Assembly: GCF_003946915.1 (NCBI RefSeq)
Contig: NZ_RPOC01000009.1
Span: 62,001-126,000, forward strand
Length of the DNA: 64,000 nucleotides
DNA from: Flavobacterium ustbae
GTDB lineage: Bacteria; Bacteroidota; Bacteroidia; Flavobacteriales; Flavobacteriaceae
Direction: 5' to 3'
The translations under genes and the position numbers were made by a program. The number at the start of each line of letters is the position of its first letter. Position 1 is the first letter of the stretch. Of the stretch, positions 1 to 9,540 are shown piece by piece. The notes below the pieces were generated by a model. The model was not told the DNA's origin. It saw nothing but the letters and a program-made list of their open reading frames with translations, and did no database searches.

Positions 1-336
1 TTAATCAACAACATGATTATTGGTGTATCTGAAGGTTTTACTAAAGAACTTGAATTAGTTGGAGTTGGTTATAGAGCTTCAAACCAAGGACAGAAATTAG
101 ATTTAGCTCTTGGATATTCACACAATATTGTTTTAGAAATTGCTCCAGAAGTAAGTTTAGAAACAATATCTGAAAAAGGTAAGAATCCTATCGTAAAATT
201 AACATCGTTTGATAAACAACTTTTAGGTCAAGTTGCTGCGAAAATTAGAAGTTTCCGTAAGCCTGAACCATACAAAGGAAAAGGTGTTAAATTTGTAGGT
301 GAAGTATTAAGAAGAAAAGCAGGTAAATCAGCTTAA
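1..336 (+). CDS. rplF: 50S ribosomal protein L6 (uL6), 5' end cut off
   Basis: C-terminal 111 residues of L6; the reading frame is open from base 1, so the start lies outside the window (a full L6 is about 180 residues). L6 binds 23S rRNA near the sarcin-ricin loop and the GTPase centre. Visible are the second L6 fold repeat (GVGYRAS, LGYSHNI) and the family's C-terminal end with the [12 protein letters not shown] motif, ending RRKAGKSA. It is followed after 11 bases by rplR, the usual spc-operon order. The internal Met at base 13 is not the real start. Confidence 0.97.
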   Translation, partial: LINNMIIGVSEGFTKELELVGVGYRASNQGQKLDLALGYSHNIVLEIAPEVSLETISEKGKNPIVKLTSFDKQLLGQVAAKIRSFRKPEPYKGKGVKFVGEVLRRKAGKSA

Positions 337-347
337 AATATAAGATT

Positions 348-698
348 ATGTCATTAACAAAATCTGAAAGAAGACAGAGAATTAAATTCAGAATTAGAAA
401 ATCGGTTAGTGGTTCAGCTGCAAGACCTAGACTTTCTGTATTTAGAAGTAATAAAGAAATTTACGCTCAAATCATTGATGATGTAAATGGAGTTACTATA
501 TTAGCTGCATCTTCAAGAGAAAAAGAAATAGGAAAAGGTACAAACGTTGAAATCGCTGCAGCTGTTGGAAAACTAGTTGCTGAGAAAGCGTTAAAAGCTG
601 GGATTGATACCATCACTTTTGACAGAGGTGGATATTTATATCACGGTCGTATTAAATCATTAGCAGAAGGCGCAAGAGCCGCTGGACTTAAATTCTAA
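348..698 (+). CDS. rplR: 50S ribosomal protein L18 (uL18)
   Basis: 116 residues, normal for bacterial L18, the protein that carries 5S rRNA into the large subunit's central protuberance. The basic N-terminus ([14 protein letters not shown]), the [19 protein letters not shown] segment and the C-terminal [20 protein letters not shown] block are family hallmarks. It lies between rplF and rpsE with short spacers (11 and 6 bases), so it is read on the same transcript. Confidence 0.97.
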   Translation: MSLTKSERRQRIKFRIRKSVSGSAARPRLSVFRSNKEIYAQIIDDVNGVTILAASSREKEIGKGTNVEIAAAVGKLVAEKALKAGIDTITFDRGGYLYHGRIKSLAEGARAAGLKF

Positions 699-704
699 TA
701 TATT

Positions 705-1226
705 ATGTCTAAATACAAAAATGTAGAATTGGTAAAACCTAGTGGTCTTGAATTAAAAGATCGTCTAGTTAGTGTTAATCGTGTTACTAAAGTTACAAAA
801 GGAGGTAGAGCTTTCGGTTTTTCTGCTATTGTAGTTGTAGGTGATGAAAACGGAGTAGTTGGTCATGGATTAGGAAAATCTAAAGACGTTTCTGAAGCAA
901 TTGCGAAAGCAGTAGAAGATGCTAAGAAAAACTTAGTTAGAATTCCTTTGAATGGACAATCTGTTCCTCACGAACAAAAAGGTAAATTTGGTGGTGCTCG
1001 TGTATTCTTAATTCCTGCATCTCATGGTACAGGAGTTATTGCTGGTGGAGCTGTTCGTTCAGTTCTTGAGTCAGTAGGTATTCACGATGTATTGTCTAAA
1101 TCTCAAGGATCATCAAATCCACATAACGTAGTTAAAGCAACTTTTGATGCTTTATTGCAAATGAGAAGTGCTCACACTGTTGCAAAACAAAGAGGAGTTT
1201 CTTTAGAGAAAGTTTTTAAAGGTTAA
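705..1226 (+). CDS. rpsE: 30S ribosomal protein S5 (uS5)
   Basis: 173 residues. S5 sits at the mRNA entry side of the small subunit and affects decoding accuracy. The N-terminal double-stranded-RNA-binding fold is visible ([21 protein letters not shown], then [18 protein letters not shown], about residues 21-70), followed by the S5 C-terminal domain with [20 protein letters not shown] near residues 103-122. Operon position between rplR and rpmD is canonical. Confidence 0.97.
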
Positions 1227-1236
1227 TTAGGAAATT

Positions 1237-1419
1237 ATGGCTAAATTATTAGTAAAACAAGTAAGAAGCAAAATCAACTGTCCTCTTTCTCAAAAGAGAG
1301 GTTTGGAAGCTTTAGGTCTGCGTAAAATTGGACAAGTTGTGGAGCATGAGTCAAATCCTGCTATCCTTGGGATGATAAACAAAGTTAAACACTTAGTTTC
1401 TGTTGAAGAAGCTAAATAA
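1237..1419 (+). CDS. rpmD: 50S ribosomal protein L30 (uL30)
   Basis: 60 residues, the normal size of bacterial L30. The ferredoxin-like fold's first strand ([13 protein letters not shown]) and the [15 protein letters not shown] segment, with conserved GLRKIG, identify it. Ten bases after rpsE and eleven before rplO. L30 is absent from some bacterial lineages, so its retention here is informative but not unusual. Confidence 0.96.
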   Translation: MAKLLVKQVRSKINCPLSQKRGLEALGLRKIGQVVEHESNPAILGMINKVKHLVSVEEAK

Positions 1420-1430
1420 CAAATACTGTT

Positions 1431-1883
1431 ATGAATTTAAGTAACTTACAGCCTGCTGAAGGATCTACGCACAATCAGAATAAAAGATTAGGTAGAGGAG
1501 AAGGCTCTGGAAAAGGTGGTACCGCTGCAAGAGGACACAAAGGAGCTAAATCTCGTTCTGGTTATTCTAAAAAGATTGGTTTTGAAGGAGGACAGATGCC
1601 ACTTCAAAGACGTGTACCTAAGTTTGGTTTCAAAAACATTAATCGTAAAGAATACGAAGGTGTTAATTTAGATACTCTTCAATTATTGGTAGACAATGGT
1701 GCAATTACTGATTCTGTTTCTATGACAGAATTTGTTGCAAATCGTTTGGCTACTAAAAATGAAATCGTTAAGATTTTAGGTAGAGGAGAATTGAAAGCAA
1801 AATTAAAAGTAACTGCCCACAAATTTACTGCTACTGCAAAAGCTGCTATTGAAGCTGCTGGTGGAGAGGCTGTAACTATATAA
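1431..1883 (+). CDS. rplO: 50S ribosomal protein L15 (uL15)
   Basis: 150 residues. L15 is a late-assembly 23S rRNA-binding protein. The long basic, glycine-rich N-terminal extension (KRLGRGEGSGKGGTAARGHKGAKSRSG) and the GGQMPLQRRVPKFGF block near residues 53-67 are diagnostic, and the C-terminal globular part ends in the IEAAGGEAVTI family ending. Directly precedes secY as in most spc operons. Confidence 0.97.
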   Translation: MNLSNLQPAEGSTHNQNKRLGRGEGSGKGGTAARGHKGAKSRSGYSKKIGFEGGQMPLQRRVPKFGFKNINRKEYEGVNLDTLQLLVDNGAITDSVSMTEFVANRLATKNEIVKILGRGELKAKLKVTAHKFTATAKAAIEAAGGEAVTI

Positions 1884-1896
1884 CTTATCTATTAAG

Positions 1897-3243
1897 ATGA
1901 AGAAATTTATTGAATCAATAAGTAATGTTTGGAAAATCGAAGAACTAAGGAATAGAATCTTAATTACTTTAGGATTGCTTTTAGTATATCGTTTTGGAGC
2001 ACACGTTACGCTTCCTGGAATTGACGCAACGCAATTGACTGGTTTAGCGGGACAAACTAAAAATGGTCTAGGATCTATTCTAGACATGTTCACCGGGGGT
2101 GCTTTCTCTAAGGCTTCAGTTTTTGCCTTAGGTATCATGCCTTATATTTCTGCGTCTATTGTTGTTCAGTTAATGGGAATTGCGATTCCATATTTACAAA
2201 AACTTCAAAATGATGGGGAAAGTGGTAGAAAAAAGATTAATCAAATCACTCGTTGGTTGACAATCGCTATCACATTGGTTCAAGGTCCAACTTATATCTA
2301 TAATTTATACAGAACATTGCCTAGTAATGCATTTTTGCTAGGCTTTAATTCACCTGAATTTTTGTTCTCTTCAGTTATCATTTTAGTTACTGGTACAATT
2401 TTTGCTATGTGGCTTGGTGAGAAAATTACAGATAAAGGTATTGGAAATGGTATTTCATTGTTAATTATGGTTGGTATCTTGGCTCGTTTACCGCAAGCTT
2501 TTATTCAAGAGTTTACAACGAGAGTTACCAATAACAATGGAGGTCCAATGTTATTAGTTATTGAAATTATTGTGTGGCTGTTAGTTATTATTTCTTGTGT
2601 TCTGCTTACAATGGCAGTACGTAGAATTCCAGTTCAGTACGCTCGTCGTACAACAACAGGTGACTATGAGCAAGATTTAGCAGGTGGTAATAGACAATGG
2701 ATTCCTCTAAAGCTTAATGCTTCTGGAGTTATGCCAATCATATTTGCTCAAGCAATTATGTTTATCCCTGCAGCTGTGGCTGGATTGTCTAAATCAGATA
2801 CATCACAATCTATTGTTGGTGCATTTAGTAATATGTTTGGTTTCTGGTATAACTTTGTATTTGCAACATTAATTATTGTATTTACATTCTTTTATACTGC
2901 AATCACTGTACCTACTAACAAAATGGCTGATGATTTAAAAAGAAGTGGTGGTTTTATTCCTGGCGTTCGTCCAGGAGCTGAAACTTCAGACTTCCTAGAT
3001 AAAGTGATGTCTTTAATAACTTTCCCAGGATCTTTATTCCTTGCTTTGATTGCTGTGTTCCCAGCGATTGTTGTAAGTATTATGGATGTACAACAATCTT
3101 GGGCTATGTTTTTTGGGGGTACCTCATTAATAATTATGGTTGGTGTTGCAATAGATACTATTCAACAAATCAATTCATACTTGTTAAACAAACATTACGA
3201 TGGTTTAATGAAGACTGGTAAAAATAGAAAAGCGGTAGCTTAA
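1897..3243 (+). CDS. secY: Preprotein translocase subunit SecY
   Basis: 448 residues, channel-forming subunit of the SecYEG translocon in the inner membrane. Ten hydrophobic helices are visible. Signatures include the TM2 plug region ([24 protein letters not shown]), the TM4-5 motif [17 protein letters not shown] and the cytoplasmic loop [10 protein letters not shown], then the C-terminal [16 protein letters not shown] region. It lies between rplO and infA, so membrane-insertion capacity is co-expressed with ribosomes. Confidence 0.98.
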   Translation: MKKFIESISNVWKIEELRNRILITLGLLLVYRFGAHVTLPGIDATQLTGLAGQTKNGLGSILDMFTGGAFSKASVFALGIMPYISASIVVQLMGIAIPYLQKLQNDGESGRKKINQITRWLTIAITLVQGPTYIYNLYRTLPSNAFLLGFNSPEFLFSSVIILVTGTIFAMWLGEKITDKGIGNGISLLIMVGILARLPQAFIQEFTTRVTNNNGGPMLLVIEIIVWLLVIISCVLLTMAVRRIPVQYARRTTTGDYEQDLAGGNRQWIPLKLNASGVMPIIFAQAIMFIPAAVAGLSKSDTSQSIVGAFSNMFGFWYNFVFATLIIVFTFFYTAITVPTNKMADDLKRSGGFIPGVRPGAETSDFLDKVMSLITFPGSLFLALIAVFPAIVVSIMDVQQSWAMFFGGTSLIIMVGVAIDTIQQINSYLLNKHYDGLMKTGKNRKAVA

Positions 3244-3250
3244 TATATTT

Positions 3251-3466
3251 ATGGCAAAACAATCAGCAATAGAACAAGACGGATCAATTATTGAAGCATT
3301 ATCTAATGCAATGTTCCGTGTAGAGTTAGAAAATGGACATATCGTAATTGCTCATATTTCTGGAAAGATGCGAATGCATTACATCAAATTATTACCTGGT
3401 GATAAAGTGAAGTTAGAAATGAGTCCTTATGATTTGTCAAAAGCAAGAATTACTTATCGATATTAA
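3251..3466 (+). CDS. infA: Translation initiation factor IF-1
   Basis: 71 residues, a single S1-like OB fold that blocks the ribosomal A site during initiation. The sequence [20 protein letters not shown] and [22 protein letters not shown] are the conserved IF-1 core. Seven bases after secY. Its position between secY and rpmJ matches the spc operon of many bacteria. Confidence 0.97.
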   Translation: MAKQSAIEQDGSIIEALSNAMFRVELENGHIVIAHISGKMRMHYIKLLPGDKVKLEMSPYDLSKARITYRY

Positions 3467-3478
3467 AGGATATTCACT

Positions 3479-3595
3479 ATGAAAGTTAGAGCATCAGTAA
3501 AAAAGAGAAGTGCCGAGTGCATTATCGTGCGTAGAAAAGGGAGACTGTACGTAATAAACAAAAAGAATCCTAGATTTAAACAAAGACAAGGATAA
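3479..3595 (+). CDS. rpmJ: 50S ribosomal protein L36 (bL36), zinc-ligand-free form
   Basis: A 38-codon gene read directly from the sequence: it begins [20 protein letters not shown] and ends NPRFKQRQG, which fixes the identity. Typical zinc-type L36 has a C-x2-C...C...H ribbon; here only one cysteine remains (residue 14) and the other ligand positions are Ser, Asn and Phe, so this copy should not bind zinc. It lies 12 bases after infA and ends two bases before the rpsM start codon. Confidence 0.96.
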
Positions 3596-3597
3596 TT

Positions 3598-3972
3598 ATG
3601 GCAAGAATAGCAGGGGTAGATATCCCAAAAAACAAAAGAGGTGTTATCGCACTTACCTATATCTTCGGATTAGGAAAAAGTAGAGCTATTGAGATTTTAG
3701 AAAAAGCTCAAGTAAGCCAAGATAAAAAAGTTCAAGATTGGAATGACGACGAAATCGGAGCAATTCGTGAAGCTGTTTCATTTTACAAAATTGAAGGAGA
3801 ATTACGTTCTGAAATTTCTTTAAACATTAAACGTTTAATGGATATTGGATGTTACAGAGGTATTCGTCACAGATCTGGTCTTCCGTTAAGAGGACAAAGA
3901 ACTAAAAACAACTCAAGAACAAGAAAAGGTAAAAGAAAAACTGTTGCTAACAAGAAAAAAGCAACTAAATAA
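3598..3972 (+). CDS. rpsM: 30S ribosomal protein S13 (uS13)
   Basis: 124 residues. S13 forms inter-subunit bridges in the head of the small subunit and contacts P-site tRNA. The start [15 protein letters not shown], the helix-two-turn-helix [13 protein letters not shown] and the C-terminal [25 protein letters not shown] tail with a lysine-rich end are all typical. Starts just after rpmJ and is followed 8 bases later by rpsK. Confidence 0.97.
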   Translation: MARIAGVDIPKNKRGVIALTYIFGLGKSRAIEILEKAQVSQDKKVQDWNDDEIGAIREAVSFYKIEGELRSEISLNIKRLMDIGCYRGIRHRSGLPLRGQRTKNNSRTRKGKRKTVANKKKATK

Positions 3973-3980
3973 TAAGTAAT

Positions 3981-4364
3981 ATGGCTAAAGCAACTGCAAA
4001 AAAACGTAAAGTTATCGTTGAATCAACGGGTGAGGCTCATATTTCTGCCACTTTTAATAACATTATTATTTCTTTAACTAATAAGAAAGGTGAAGTTATC
4101 TCTTGGTCTTCAGCTGGTAAAATGGGTTTCAGAGGTTCTAAAAAGAACACTCCTTACGCAGCTCAAATGGCAGCAGAAGATTGTGCTAAAGTAGCACTTG
4201 AGGCTGGATTGAAAAAAGTGAAAGTTTATGTAAAAGGACCAGGTAACGGACGTGAGTCTGCTATCCGTTCTATTCATAACGGTGGAATTGAAGTTACAGA
4301 AATTATTGATGTTACTCCAATGCCACACAACGGATGTCGTCCTCCAAAAAGACGTAGAGTTTAA
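3981..4364 (+). CDS. rpsK: 30S ribosomal protein S11 (uS11)
   Basis: 127 residues. S11 shapes the platform of the 30S subunit next to the Shine-Dalgarno-binding 3' end of 16S rRNA. Conserved blocks: [53 protein letters not shown] and the C-terminal [18 protein letters not shown]. The last gene before the unusually long 92-base spacer in front of rpsD. Confidence 0.97.
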   Translation: MAKATAKKRKVIVESTGEAHISATFNNIIISLTNKKGEVISWSSAGKMGFRGSKKNTPYAAQMAAEDCAKVALEAGLKKVKVYVKGPGNGRESAIRSIHNGGIEVTEIIDVTPMPHNGCRPPKRRRV

Positions 4365-4387
4365 TTTTATTTATTTATAGTATAAAC

Positions 4388-4441
4388 AAGGTAGAACATA
4401 GATTATCGAAGGATTAGACCTGAATTCATAATTTCTACCTT
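4388..4441 (+). promoter_or_regulatory. Candidate structured mRNA leader of rpsD (S4 autoregulation?)
   Basis: The rpsK-rpsD spacer (92 bases) is far longer than the 2-21 bases between most neighbours here. It contains complementary arms AAGGTAGAA (4388-4396) and TTCTACCTT (4433-4441), enclosing 36 bases that may hold further structure, followed by an AT-only stretch up to the rpsD start at 4457. S4 is the known translational autoregulator of its operon in several bacteria. That this hairpin is an S4 target is my inference. A terminator reading is less likely because the 8-base T run (4446-4453) begins 5 bases after the stem and the operon continues. Confidence 0.45.
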
Positions 4442-4456
4442 AAAATTTTTTTTAAA

Positions 4457-5062
4457 ATGGCAAGATATACTGGTCCTAAAACCAAAATCGCTCGTAAATT
4501 TGGCGAGGCAATCTTCGGAGATGATAAATCTTTCGAAAAAAGAAATTACCCACCTGGACAACACGGGATGGCTAAAAAAAGAGGAAAAAAATCTGAGTAC
4601 GCTGTTCAGTTAATGGAAAAGCAAAAAGCTAAATATTCTTATGGAATTTTAGAAAAACAATTCAGAAATTTATTCGAAAAAGCATCAGCGACTAAAGGAG
4701 TAACTGGTGAAGTTTTATTACAATTATGCGAAGCAAGATTAGATAATGTTGTTTTTAGAATGGGAATTGCTCCATCTAGAAGAGGTGCGCGTCAAATCGT
4801 TTCTCACAGACACATTACTGTAAATGGAGAGGTTGTTAATATTCCTTCTTACCACCTTAAGCCTGGTGATAAAGTTGCAGTTCGTGAAAAATCTAAATCT
4901 TTAGAAGCTATCGAACGTTCTTTATCAAATTCAAGTCATGTTTATGAATGGATTACTTGGAACAATGATCTTAAAGAAGGAACTTTCGTTTCTGTACCTG
5001 CAAGACTTCAAATTCCAGAAAACATTAAAGAACAATTAATCGTAGAGTTGTACAACAAATAA
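4457..5062 (+). CDS. rpsD: 30S ribosomal protein S4 (uS4)
   Basis: 201 residues. S4 is a primary 16S rRNA binder that nucleates 30S assembly. N-terminal [17 protein letters not shown], then NYPPGQHG, and an S4 RNA-binding domain around residues 94-155 ([34 protein letters not shown]) are diagnostic. The N-terminal zinc-binding cysteines present in some S4 proteins are missing. Lies between rpsK and rpoA, the alpha-operon order. Confidence 0.97.
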
Positions 5063-5083
5063 TAATTGACTTAGTCGAAATTT

Positions 5084-6076
5084 ATGGCAATATTTAATTT
5101 TCAAAAGCCCGATAAAGTTATCATGATCGATTCAACCGATTTTGAAGGTAAATTTGAGTTTAGACCTTTAGAACCTGGTTACGGATTGACAGTTGGTAAT
5201 GCACTTAGAAGAGTTTTGCTTTCAGCGTTAGAAGGTTATGCAATTACATCTGTTCGTATCGAAGGTGTAGATCATGAGTTTTCTACTATTTCAGGTGTTG
5301 TTGAGGACGTTACAGAAATTATCCTTAATCTTAAGCAAGTACGTTTCAAACGTCAGATTGAAGATATCGATAATGAATCAGTTACTATTTCTGTTTCAGG
5401 TAAAGACCAATTAACAGCAGGTGATTTTCAAAAATTTATTTCAGGTTTTCAAGTTTTGAACCCAGACCTTGTTATCTGTAATTTAGATTCTAAAATCAAA
5501 TTGAACTTCGATTTAACAATCGAGAAAGGTAGAGGATACGTTCCTGCTGAAGAGAACAAAAAACAGAATGCTGCAATTGGAACGATTTTTACAGATTCTA
5601 TTTTTACTCCGGTAAAAAATGTAAAATATGCAATCGAAAATTTCCGTGTAGAGCAAAAAACAGATTACGAAAAATTAGTTTTTGAGATCAAAACTGATGG
5701 ATCTATTAATCCTAAAGATGCTCTTACTGAAGCTGCTAAAGTTTTAATTCACCATTTCATGTTGTTTTCTGATGAAAGAATTACACTTGAGGCTGACGAA
5801 ATTGCACAAACAGAATCGTATGATGAAGAGTCATTGCATATGAGACAATTGCTTAAAACTAAGCTTGTTGATATGGATTTATCTGTGAGAGCATTAAATT
5901 GCTTGAAAGCGGCTGAAGTTGATACACTTGGTGATTTAGTATCGTTCAATAAAAATGACCTAATGAAATTCCGTAATTTTGGTAAAAAATCTTTAACTGA
6001 ACTTGATGAACTTGTTGCAGTTAAAAATTTAACTTTCGGAATGGATTTAGCTAAATACAAATTAGATAAAGAATAA
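5084..6076 (+). CDS. rpoA: DNA-directed RNA polymerase subunit alpha
   Basis: 330 residues. The N-terminal dimerisation/assembly domain shows [20 protein letters not shown] (near residue 31) and the insert domain with VPAEENK. After a linker the C-terminal DNA- and activator-binding domain spans about residues 257-315, with the paired helix-hairpin-helix signature [20 protein letters not shown] and [14 protein letters not shown]. Twenty-one bases after rpsD; followed by rplQ after a 63-base spacer that can fold. Confidence 0.98.
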   Translation: MAIFNFQKPDKVIMIDSTDFEGKFEFRPLEPGYGLTVGNALRRVLLSALEGYAITSVRIEGVDHEFSTISGVVEDVTEIILNLKQVRFKRQIEDIDNESVTISVSGKDQLTAGDFQKFISGFQVLNPDLVICNLDSKIKLNFDLTIEKGRGYVPAEENKKQNAAIGTIFTDSIFTPVKNVKYAIENFRVEQKTDYEKLVFEIKTDGSINPKDALTEAAKVLIHHFMLFSDERITLEADEIAQTESYDEESLHMRQLLKTKLVDMDLSVRALNCLKAAEVDTLGDLVSFNKNDLMKFRNFGKKSLTELDELVAVKNLTFGMDLAKYKLDKE

Positions 6077-6080
6077 ACCA

Positions 6081-6122
6081 CTTCGTATTTTGCTCTCCAA
6101 AGAGGATAGAAGCAAGATGAAG
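6081..6122 (+). promoter_or_regulatory. Candidate hairpin in the rpoA-rplQ spacer
   Basis: The 63-base spacer contains nested complementary segments: CTTC (6081-6084) with GAAG (6119-6122), TTGCT (6090-6094) with AGCAA (6111-6115), and TCC (6096-6098) with GGA (6104-6106). No T run follows, so it is not a terminator. It may be an mRNA leader of rplQ or a processing site. Short AT-rich pairings arise by chance, so this is tentative. Confidence 0.3.
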
Positions 6123-6139
6123 GTTTTAAAAAACACGTC

Positions 6140-6631
6140 ATGAGACACGGAAAAAAATTCAATCACTTAAGCAGACAGACTGGACATAGAAAAGCTATGT
6201 TGGCTAATATGGCTTGTTCTCTTATCGAGCACAAGCGTATTAACACTACTGTTGCTAAAGCTAAAGCGCTTAAACAATTTGTTGAGCCTTTAATTACAAA
6301 GTCAAAAGAAGATACGACTCACAATCGTCGTATTGTTTTTGCTTACTTACGTAACAAATACGCTGTAACTGATTTGTTCAGAGATGTTGCTGCTAAAGTA
6401 GGTGACCGTCCAGGAGGATACACTCGTATCATTAAAGTTGGAAATCGTTTGGGAGATAACGCTGATATGGCGATGATCGAACTTGTTGACTTCAATGAAC
6501 TTTACAACGGAGGTAAAAAAGAAGTTAAAAAAGCGAAAAGCCGTCGTGGTGGTAAAGCTAAAAAAGCTGAAGCTGCTGCTCCAGAAGCTCCTGCTACTGA
6601 AACAGAAACGACTACTGAAGCTTCTGAATAA
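6140..6631 (+). CDS. rplQ: 50S ribosomal protein L17 (bL17) with extended tail
   Basis: The first 120 residues are standard L17 ([50 protein letters not shown]), a protein near the peptide exit tunnel. The total is 163 residues because of a low-complexity tail from about residue 125: first Lys/Arg-rich ([17 protein letters not shown]), then Ala/Glu/Thr-rich to the end. L17 tails of this kind are common in Bacteroidota. Last gene of the ribosomal operon; a terminator follows after 29 bases. Confidence 0.96.
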   Translation: MRHGKKFNHLSRQTGHRKAMLANMACSLIEHKRINTTVAKAKALKQFVEPLITKSKEDTTHNRRIVFAYLRNKYAVTDLFRDVAAKVGDRPGGYTRIIKVGNRLGDNADMAMIELVDFNELYNGGKKEVKKAKSRRGGKAKKAEAAAPEAPATETETTTEASE

Positions 6632-6660
6632 TTATGAGAGTAATCATTCTATAATATTAA

Positions 6661-6695
6661 AGGATAAACTAATTTTTAGTTTATCCTTTTTTTTT
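6661..6695 (+). terminator. Rho-independent terminator of the ribosomal operon
   Basis: Perfect 10-bp stem AGGATAAACT (6661-6670) / AGTTTATCCT (6678-6687) with a 7-base loop, followed by eight T residues. It closes the operon ending in rplQ. Confidence 0.9.
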
Positions 6696-6773
6696 GATTT
6701 TTTTAAATCTGTAAAAATGTAACTTATTTAAAATGGTAGGTTTTATTTTTGCGAATGAAAGTTTTAAAAAATC

Positions 6774-6804
6774 TTGGAAGCGCTCTTTTAAAGAAGTAAA
6801 TTTG
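6774..6804 (+). promoter_or_regulatory. Promoter of carA
   Basis: TTG at 6774-6776, a 20-base spacer and TAAATTTG at 6797-6804. This matches the Flavobacterium/Bacteroides primary sigma consensus (TTG, 17-23 bases, TAnnTTTG). The carA start lies 69 bases downstream, so the mRNA would have a leader of about 65 bases. A second -7-like box, TATTTTTG, is at 6744-6751 but has no TTG at the right distance. Confidence 0.65.
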
Positions 6805-6872
6805 CAAAATATCTAATTATTATTGAAGCTTTTGAGTTTCATACCAATTAAAAAAACAATACAAATTAAAGA

Positions 6873-7982
6873 ATGAAATACACAACACGACAAAGCGCCA
6901 TTTTATTACTAAGTGATGGAACTATTTTTCATGGGAAGTCTATCGGTATTAGCGGTAAAACTTTTGGTGAAGTTTGTTTTAATACTGGAATGACAGGATA
7001 CCAAGAAATTTTTACAGATCCTTCGTATTTTGGTCAAATTATGGTTACTACTAATCCGCATATTGGGAATTATGGTATAAATGATTTAGAAGTTGAATCA
7101 GACAGCGTGAAAATTGCTGGTTTAGTTTGTAAAAATTTTAGCTTTAATTATTCGCGTGAAGGCGCTTCAGGAAGTTTAGAAGATTATTTTGCAAAACAAA
7201 ATTTAATCTGTATTTCTGATGTTGATACAAGGGCGTTAGTAAGTTATATTCGTGATAATGGCGCAATGAATGCCGTAATCTGCACAGATGGTACTTCAAT
7301 TGAAGATTTGAAAAAAGAATTGGCAAATGTTCCAAATATGGAAGGTTTAGAATTGGCTTCAAAAGTTTCAACAGCTGAACCGTATTTTGTTGGAGATGAA
7401 AATGCTACTTATAAAATTTCGGCACTTGATCTAGGAATTAAGAAAAATATATTAAGAAACTTTGCTAAGAGAGATTGTTACATCAAAGTTTTTCCATACA
7501 ATACATCTTACGAAGAACTGACTGCATTTAATCCTGATGGTTATTTTTTGTCCAATGGTCCTGGAGATCCAGATCCATTGCATGGGGTAATTGATGTAGC
7601 TAAAAAAATTATTGCAGAAGATAAACCTTTATTCGGAATTTGCTTAGGTCATCAAATTATAGCTTTGGCTAATGGAGTTCAGACTTATAAAATGTTTGGT
7701 GGGCATAGAGGAATTAATCATCCGGTAAAAAATCTTCTTACAGGTAAAGGTGAGATTACTTCTCAAAATCACGGATTCGCTGTTAAAAGAGAAGCATTAG
7801 AAGGTCATCCAGAATTAGAGCTTACGCATATCCATTTAAATGATGACACTGTTGCAGGTATGCGTATGAAAAATAAGAATTGTTTTTCAGTACAATACCA
7901 TCCAGAGGCAAGTCCTGGTCCACATGATTCTTCTTATTTGTTTGATCAATTTGTGGAGAATATAAAAACTAGTAAAGTCTAA
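6873..7982 (+). CDS. carA: Carbamoyl-phosphate synthase, small (glutaminase) subunit
   Basis: 369 residues. CarA hydrolyses glutamine and feeds ammonia to CarB for carbamoyl phosphate, precursor of pyrimidines and arginine. The N-terminal CPSase_sm domain (about 5-140) includes FNTGMTGYQEIFTDPSY. The class I amidotransferase domain has the nucleophile Cys257 in FGICLGHQI and the His343/Glu345 pair in QYHPEASPGP. No carB neighbour is present; the next gene is eno. Own promoter at 6774-6804. Confidence 0.97.
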   Translation: MKYTTRQSAILLLSDGTIFHGKSIGISGKTFGEVCFNTGMTGYQEIFTDPSYFGQIMVTTNPHIGNYGINDLEVESDSVKIAGLVCKNFSFNYSREGASGSLEDYFAKQNLICISDVDTRALVSYIRDNGAMNAVICTDGTSIEDLKKELANVPNMEGLELASKVSTAEPYFVGDENATYKISALDLGIKKNILRNFAKRDCYIKVFPYNTSYEELTAFNPDGYFLSNGPGDPDPLHGVIDVAKKIIAEDKPLFGICLGHQIIALANGVQTYKMFGGHRGINHPVKNLLTGKGEITSQNHGFAVKREALEGHPELELTHIHLNDDTVAGMRMKNKNCFSVQYHPEASPGPHDSSYLFDQFVENIKTSKV

Positions 7983-8081
7983 AACGATGTAGTTAATAAA
8001 TAAAGGTGTTTAATGACTAAAATGGGTTTTTAGTATCAAATATTTTTATACTTTCGAAAAAAAAATATAATTTATTAATAA

Positions 8082-9386
<1,305 letters not shown>

Positions 9387-9413
9387 TTTTACGAGTTATA
9401 TATTAAAAAGAAG

Positions 9414-9442
9414 CCATCTGTTATTGCAGATGGTTTTTTTTT
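9414..9442 (+). terminator. Rho-independent terminator of eno
   Basis: Stem CCATCTG (9414-9420) / CAGATGG (9427-9433), 6-base loop, then nine T residues. Confidence 0.88.
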
Positions 9443-9496
9443 GGAGTTTTAACAAATTCATAGCAGTATTCTTTTTTTAATTAGTCTTAAATTCAT

Positions 9497-9504
9497 TAGA
9501 TTTG
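9497..9504 (+). promoter_or_regulatory. -7 box upstream of gltA
   Basis: TAGATTTG matches TAnnTTTG exactly; no clear TTG lies 17-23 bases upstream. The box covers a possible TTG start at 9502 and so argues for the ATG at 9541 as the gltA start. Confidence 0.45.
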
Positions 9505-9540
9505 GTAAATTATTATTTAAAGAATTATTTCCAAGATATT

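Noticed and set aside
1803..2138. 111-codon frame on the minus strand over rplO/secY
   Set aside because: Antisense shadow of two certain ribosomal-operon genes; composition is not protein-like.
4442..4456. AT-rich tract before rpsD as a terminator
   Set aside because: It is A-then-T-then-A, starts five bases after the stem, and the ribosomal operon clearly continues.
6483..6722. 79-codon lysine/leucine-rich frame over the end of rplQ
   Set aside because: Shadow of the L17 tail's repetitive GCT/AAA codons in another frame; it also runs through the operon terminator.
6744..6751. TATTTTTG box as the carA promoter
   Set aside because: No TTG at a fitting distance; the box at 6797-6804 has one.
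9502..9540. TTG start for citrate synthase
   Set aside because: Lies within a TAnnTTTG promoter box; ATG at 9541 is better.
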